A stretch of 11,768 nt of DNA from Parastagonospora avenae f. sp. tritici 18332-5 (taxonomy: Eukaryota > Ascomycota > Dothideomycetes > Pleosporales > Phaeosphaeriaceae), in assembly GCA_022559985.1 (NCBI GenBank), contig JAFJTR010000218.1:1-11768 (forward strand). The letters run 5' to 3'. Each line of letters begins with the position of its first letter. Positions within the stretch are counted from its first letter, which is position 1. A program made the position numbers and the translations under genes. Under the pieces are notes generated by a model, which did no database searches, had not been told where the DNA came from, and saw only the letters and a list, made by a program, of their open reading frames with translations. Positions 8,622 to 11,768 of this stretch are shown piece after piece.

Positions 8622-9586
8622 ATGCAATACCAAGATCACAACTCCGCTGGCGGTTTTGGCCAGCAAGGCACACCCGTGAACATTGGCTGGGACTGCTGCA
8701 TCTACGAAGACAGAGATGAATGCATGAGGATTCGTGGAACTTAGCAGGCAATGCGCGAAGGCGAAGAAGCCGTCTGGGAAGTCGAACAAGAGGAGCACGG
8801 GCCTGGAAACAGCAACAGTGATAGCGACACCTCCGATGAAGAAGAAGAAGAAGAAGAAGAAGAAGAAGAAGAAGAAGAAGAAGAAGAAGAAGAAGAAGAA
8901 GAAGAAGAAGAAGAGGACACCTCGGATGACGATGAAGACGAAACCTCAGATGAAGATGAAGATGGAGACGGAATCTCTGACCGTGAAGAAGAGACAGAAG
9001 ATGGCGCATACTTGGAGCACGACGATTACCTTGTTGAACAAGACTACATGACGCAGGACGTCTATCTGAATCACGAGAATCACGTCAAAACCATGACTCG
9101 AGGAGTCATCACCCATGGCCACGACTCCCAGTCCGAAAGCTACGAGCAAACCGCAGCTCATGCAACATCAGTTGACACCGTCACACATGGAGTCATCACC
9201 CACGGCCACGATACCAAGTACAAGAGTCACGAGCAAAACGTAGTTCATGCATATCCACTAGTAGCTTTGTTTGGGTACGCAACGTGACAAAAGCTCCCAA
9301 CAGGGTCCTTACATTAGCCGGCAAAGCCAAAGAGCATCTGCGGGTCGAAAACAATCGCAACAAAGCGGTAGCTACGTTCCAGAACGGCATGAGAGAAGTC
9401 ACGGCTTTTGTGGCTGAGATTCAGGCCAAACAGGGAGCAGCAGGTTCGAAGTGCGTTGGGCAAAAGGGTGATGGGAAGGACTTCGCGGCGATTTGTGGGA
9501 AGGTGGCGATGAAGCGGTTCAAGAAGTGGGAAAGTGATAAACGAGCTGGCGCAAATGGACAAGTATTAGTGAACAAACTTAAGTAA
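8622..9586 (+). CDS. acidic low-complexity protein with poly-Glu tract (unknown family)
   Basis: The ATG at 8622 follows a CA-rich leader and reads MQYQDHNSAGGFGQQGTPVN, reaching an in-frame TAG at 8742-8744. The same frame resumes with QAMREGEEAVWEVEQEE and stays open to 9285-9287. A 69-nt phase-0 intron (8676-8744, GTGAAC donor, TTAG acceptor) would remove the stop. After 26 Glu come Asp/Ser-rich TSDDDEDETSDEDEDGDG and two copies of a 29-residue repeat around GVITHGHD. A second open frame, 9284-9586, reads VLTLAGKAKEHLRVENNRNK and a basic tail ending QVLVNKLK. It lacks an early ATG, so it is probably a 3' exon. A join at 9218-9303 (GTACAA...CAACAG) keeps frame and gives 810 nt, 269 residues, but it cuts the second repeat short. 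Exon borders are therefore provisional and no function is assigned. Confidence 0.42.
8838..8912 (+). repeat. (GAA)25 trinucleotide microsatellite
   Basis: Twenty-five uninterrupted GAA triplets are followed by one GAG. In the reading frame of the surrounding ORF they give 26 consecutive glutamates. The flanks repeat the motif ACCTC(C/G/A)GATGA three times, giving TSD(D/E) on both sides of the run. Pure GAA runs of this length are prone to length change by slippage. Confidence 0.95.
9100..9259 (+). repeat. two-copy 87-nt in-frame tandem repeat
   Basis: GAGTCATCACCCA occurs at 9103 and again at 9190, a spacing of 87 nt or 29 codons. Translated, the copies align as GVITHGHDSQSESYEQTAAHA and GVITHGHDTKYKSHEQNVVHA, apart from the first being one residue longer as written here than a strict 20-residue quote; the similarity fades after VHA. 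The divergence is mostly at third positions and chemically similar residues, which supports translation of both copies. Confidence 0.6.
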
Positions 9587-10237
9587 TTTTTATCCCCACT
9601 TAAAAGTAATGTGACTGTAAGAGTCTCTTACCTTTGGGCAATGGTGGCAAAACAGCGACGTCACGAGTCTGGAGTGATGCTTGCTGCTATATCAATTTTC
9701 GAAAGCGATAAGTCGGTAACCCGCCGTTCATCACATATCCTTATAGTTCTCATCAGCAAACTTGCGAATCACGAAAGAGCTATCCCTCAAAGACACACAC
9801 AACCCTACTGTGACACATCTAAGCACCAGATCATGTCTAACGCCCAAGTCTTAAAACACCTCTGCACCTTGGACAGGCACTTGTCAATCTGGGAAGCGCG
9901 CTCCGGAAGTTCATGCGCAACAGAGTCGAACCGAATTTGCACTGCGCTGTCAGTTTTTCTGTAGAGTGAATTGAGTTGCTAGGTAGTCAGGTCGGTGGAA
10001 AGCAGTGACTTGTAGATTTCATCGCCGCAAAATTTGTGCAAACATAATTCTCGGGAATGATATAAAAATGGGGATCCTTCTATTTTTACTACACAGGCCC
10101 GATCATCACGTCAACCTTTCAGTGACCAGGATTCGGGACTCACGTCAGCTCACATCATTGCCCAGACAAAGTCCGTCGTTGGAACCACAGCGTCCGCATC
10201 GGACAACAACTCATAGTCGGGGGAGCAAAACCGCAAC
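9587..10237. other. spacer with one weak microORF and the next promoter
   Basis: An ATG at 9833 after a CA-rich leader opens 43 codons (MSNAQVLKHLCTLDRHLSIW onward, TAG at 9962-9964) with three cysteines. Apart from the leader nothing supports it. The rest of the stretch up to the TATA box at 10061 shows no coding pattern, RNA gene or repeat that I can support. Confidence 0.25.
10061..10068 (+). promoter_or_regulatory. TATA box upstream of the 10238 microprotein gene
   Basis: TATAAAAA is followed by about 165 bases of CA-rich, G-poor leader and then the ATG at 10238 in a CGCAACATGG context. The layout repeats that of the genes at 549 and 11175. Confidence 0.5.
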
Positions 10238-10402
10238 ATGGGAAACACGCAATTCAAGGCGATAGGAGAAGAGGGCAATTGGCGCGGAGATCTCTTTGAC
10301 GAAGCCCGAGAAGTCTACGACAAGGACATGCAGAAACGCGAAGAGCACAAAAAGATGATTCTAGCAGATAGAGAGAAGCATTTGAAGTCAGCCGGATTCT
10401 AG
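10238..10402 (+). CDS. charged 54-residue protein, Met-Gly start; in-frame extension after the stop
   Basis: The ATG at 10238 gives MGNTQFKAIGEEGNWRGDLF, then a helix-prone Lys/Glu/Asp-rich stretch including DKDMQKREEHKKMILADREK, ending SAGF and TAG at 10400-10402. The gene is supported by a TATA box and a leader. The same frame stays open past the TAG for 45 more codons to TGA at 10538-10540, with a similar basic composition (RKVEQKDVQIEQKETPKV, TPKRKAKKHGSLRVV). A premature stop in a gene of about 100 codons is therefore as likely as a genuine 54-residue product. The glycine at position 2 could be acylated, but Phe at position 6 makes it a poor N-myristoylation site. No family was recognised; it looks like an orphan. 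Confidence 0.45.
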   Translation: MGNTQFKAIGEEGNWRGDLFDEAREVYDKDMQKREEHKKMILADREKHLKSAGF

Positions 10403-10608
10403 GATCGGAAAGTTGAACAGAAGGATGTTCAAATCGAACAGAAAGAAACGCCAAAGGTCACGGGAGAGCGAGCAAAAGTCACGCCAAAGAGAAAAGCCAA
10501 AAAGCATGGAAGTCTGCGTGTGGTATGGGAGAAAGATTGATGGTATTGGAAAGGGCACAGGTGTTCAGAGATATGCTCCAGTTGTTGGTAGACTTCGTTT
10601 GGGTATTT

Positions 10609-10626
10609 GTACGCCCGTAGGCGTAC
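10609..10626. repeat. hairpin-forming inverted repeat 1
   Basis: GTACGCC-CGTA-GGCGTAC is a perfect 7-bp stem with a 4-nt loop. Confidence 0.8.
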
Positions 10627-10666
10627 GAGGTGAGCAGGCAATAGGGGTGTATTTCTAGTGACTGCT

Positions 10667-10694
10667 GCTCTTCTCCTTGTAGGAGGAGAAGAGC
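10667..10694. repeat. hairpin-forming inverted repeat 2
   Basis: The arms GCTCTTCTCCT (10667-10677) and AGGAGAAGAGC (10684-10694) are perfect 11-bp complements around the loop TGTAGG. This is a strong local stem in either strand. Confidence 0.85.
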
Positions 10695-10710
10695 TTATCT
10701 ACCTAGAGGT

Positions 10711-10760
10711 GTGCGCGCGTACGCTCAAATTACGCCGTGAATTGAGCCGTACGCACGTAC
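10711..10760. repeat. imperfect inverted repeat 3, GTACG-rich
   Basis: The arms GTGCGCGCGTACGCTCAAAT (plus T, 10711-10731) and AATTGAGCCGTACGCACGTA (plus C, starting about 10740) pair with a few mismatches and a one-base shift, across a short spacer of about 8 nt. It shares the GTACG core with inverted repeat 1. Confidence 0.65.
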
Positions 10761-10779
10761 GAACACCAGTATCTATTTT

Positions 10780-10980
10780 ATGTATGAGCTGTCTTTGTTA
10801 CTGGAAGGTGTTATATCGACCTTAGAGATTTTACAGTCCTACTATGCTTGGAACGATATCCTTTCCCAAACTGATTGTCTACGAGAACATGATATGCCTA
10901 AATCTATTATTGTTTGTGGCGCAAACAGAGAAGCAATGTGCATCAATGATGGCTGTGAAGAAAAAGGCACACGCTGTTGA
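10780..10980 (+). CDS. possible 66-residue protein of unknown function
   Basis: The ATG at 10780 opens a frame ending in TGA at 10978-10980. It reads MYELSLLLEGVISTLEILQS, a leucine-rich amphipathic start, and ends with a cysteine-bearing tail including REAMCINDGCEEKGTRC (five Cys in all). The stretch is clearly more AT-rich than the coding regions to the left. It begins 20 bases after the inverted-repeat cluster and lacks the TATA and CA-leader layout of its neighbours. It could be a small gene, part of a mobile-element remnant, or chance. No family was recognised. Confidence 0.22.
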   Translation: MYELSLLLEGVISTLEILQSYYAWNDILSQTDCLREHDMPKSIIVCGANREAMCINDGCEEKGTRC

Positions 10981-11030
10981 TTTCAATAGCCAGCATCACG
11001 CACGGTACCGTGATTGAACCTTGGCTAGGA

Positions 11031-11040
11031 CTATATATAC
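11031..11040 (+). promoter_or_regulatory. TATA box of the 11175 microprotein gene
   Basis: CTATATATAC lies 134 bases before the ATG and is followed by a CA-rich leader (CACTGCCATCACTACCGACC onward). This is a typical fungal core promoter arrangement. Confidence 0.5.
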
Positions 11041-11174
11041 TGCAAGCACTGCCATCACTACCGACCATCACCCAGAATTTCCTCGACGAACCATTAAGCA
11101 AAACCCAATCCCCAGAAACTCATCAAATCGTTTTTCACCTCAAGAATACCTCGGTTTGATCCGCTGAAAAAGAC

Positions 11175-11342
11175 ATGGGCTCTTCCAGCTCCAAAGGTGC
11201 TGCAAGCGCGCAAACAAAGCTGAAAAAGCAGAAAAAGCCAACGAAACTTCAAGAGAGAGAGGCAAAAGCCCAGGCGATGGCCGATCTGATACAAGTACTG
11301 ATGGTACATCAACAACAATACTCTGAATCAGGAACATACTGA
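11175..11342 (+). CDS. basic 55-residue protein with N-myristoylation-type start
   Basis: The ATG at 11175 gives MGSSSSKGAASAQTKLKKQK, continues with KPTKLQEREAKAQAMADLIQ and VLMVHQQQYSESGTY, and ends in TGA at 11340-11342. Gly2 with Ser5 and Ser6, followed by Lys7, matches the consensus of N-myristoyltransferase substrates (MGxxxS/T, as in Src-type starts). The lysine cluster at 15-24 would favour binding to acidic membrane lipids, so a peripheral membrane location is a reasonable inference. The middle is predicted helical by composition (Gln/Glu/Ala/Leu). A TATA box and leader upstream support expression. No family was recognised. Length and Met-Gly start resemble the gene at 10238, but the sequences do not otherwise align by eye. 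Confidence 0.5.
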   Translation: MGSSSSKGAASAQTKLKKQKKPTKLQEREAKAQAMADLIQVLMVHQQQYSESGTY

Positions 11343-11768
11343 GGCGGCAAGGAGTGCAACAGATGACCCAAGACAGACTGAGAGAGGGGTCAAGGGACGG
11401 GAACCCACAATTGTGTCGGTTTGAGTGTAGGTCAAATAATGCGATATCAATCCAATCAATACGTTATGAGGACGGAATCTCGTCACGACGGTCTTAAATG
11501 ACGTTGGCGTTGTGATGTAAGATTCAATGCGGGACACAATCCAAACACTGTACATTTTTCGTTACTACCAGAATTGGATGCTAATGACTTTGCGTAAGAA
11601 TTGACACATGGGCATGATTCTCCTATAATCTGATATCATACGCTTTGTGTCCAAACAGCGGCATTGAGATGCACAGTTAGCAGTCACGTGACATAGTCTC
11701 GTGTAACGTCGTACGCACAAAGGGATAAATATCTTTCCTCCGCACAGCCTTAGAAGCAGAGAAGCAAT
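11343..11768. other. intergenic, leading to a promoter at the window edge
   Basis: I see no gene. Near the right end lie an E-box palindrome and a TATA-like GATAAATA (11724-11731) followed by pyrimidine-rich sequence, suggesting that a plus-strand gene starts beyond 11768. Confidence 0.4.
11683..11692. promoter_or_regulatory. CACGTG E-box in a 10-bp palindrome
   Basis: GTCACGTGAC is a perfect palindrome containing the CACGTG core bound by fungal bHLH factors of the Cbf1/Pho4 type. It sits about 35 bases upstream of a TATA-like motif, a suitable spacing for an upstream activating site. Binding is inferred only. Confidence 0.35.

Noticed and set aside
8617..9009. Minus-strand ORF with a very long poly-Leu tract
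   Set aside because: It is the antisense reading of the GAA repeat; poly-Leu of that length is implausible and the plus frame has the better flanks.
10667..10694. Rho-independent type terminator
   Set aside because: The stem is strong but no T run follows and the host is a fungus, so it is reported only as an inverted repeat.
1..11768. CRISPR array, tRNA or rRNA genes
   Set aside because: No regularly spaced repeats, no cloverleaf with T-loop consensus and no rRNA-like conserved blocks were found on reading both strands.

Overview
The window looks like nuclear DNA of a filamentous ascomycete, probably Pezizomycotina and plausibly a dothideomycete; the class is an inference. The two well-resolved genes carry short introns of 49-163 nt with GTAAGT/GTATGT/GTACGT donors, CTGAC/CTAAC-like branch sites and YAG acceptors. 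TATA boxes are followed by long CA-rich leaders, and the genes are separated by long, partly decayed spacers. There is no sign of bacterial operon structure.

Layout. Positions 1-240 are the edge of a pogo/Fot1-like DNA transposon: the start of its transposase reads leftward out of the window and its terminal repeat ends at a TA. Positions 320-1300 hold two weak small-ORF candidates, one broken at a run of ten A. Positions 1300-2175 are mostly gene-poor, with a possible decayed ORF and then the promoter of the first solid gene. Positions 2176-4291 encode a secreted, metal-dependent amidohydrolase (YtcJ/amidohydrolase-3 type) of 688 residues in two exons. Positions 4340-5649 carry what looks like an old protein-coding gene on the minus strand, now scattered over frames. 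Positions 5800-7584 encode a six-exon, 381-residue seven-transmembrane protein of the fungal rhodopsin-like (SAT4/PTH11-related) family. Facing it, 7634-8202 on the minus strand, is a cysteine-rich ORF with unresolved 5' structure.

The right third (8540-11768) is a run of tiny or low-complexity plus-strand genes of no family I recognise. One is an acidic protein with about 26 consecutive Glu and a 29-residue tandem repeat (8622-9586). Two are proteins of about 55 residues that start Met-Gly (10238-10402 and 11175-11342), the second with a textbook N-myristoylation start. Several share the same plan of TATA box, CA-rich leader and minute charged ORF. Two of them have an in-frame TAG after which coding-like sequence continues in the same frame. 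A cluster of three hairpin-forming inverted repeats lies at 10609-10760.

There is no evident pathway linking the genes. The secreted hydrolase and the surface-receptor-like membrane protein could both act at the cell exterior, but nothing in the sequence ties them functionally. The main interest is the accessory, fast-evolving character of the window: a transposon edge, a decayed gene and a series of orphan-like microprotein genes.
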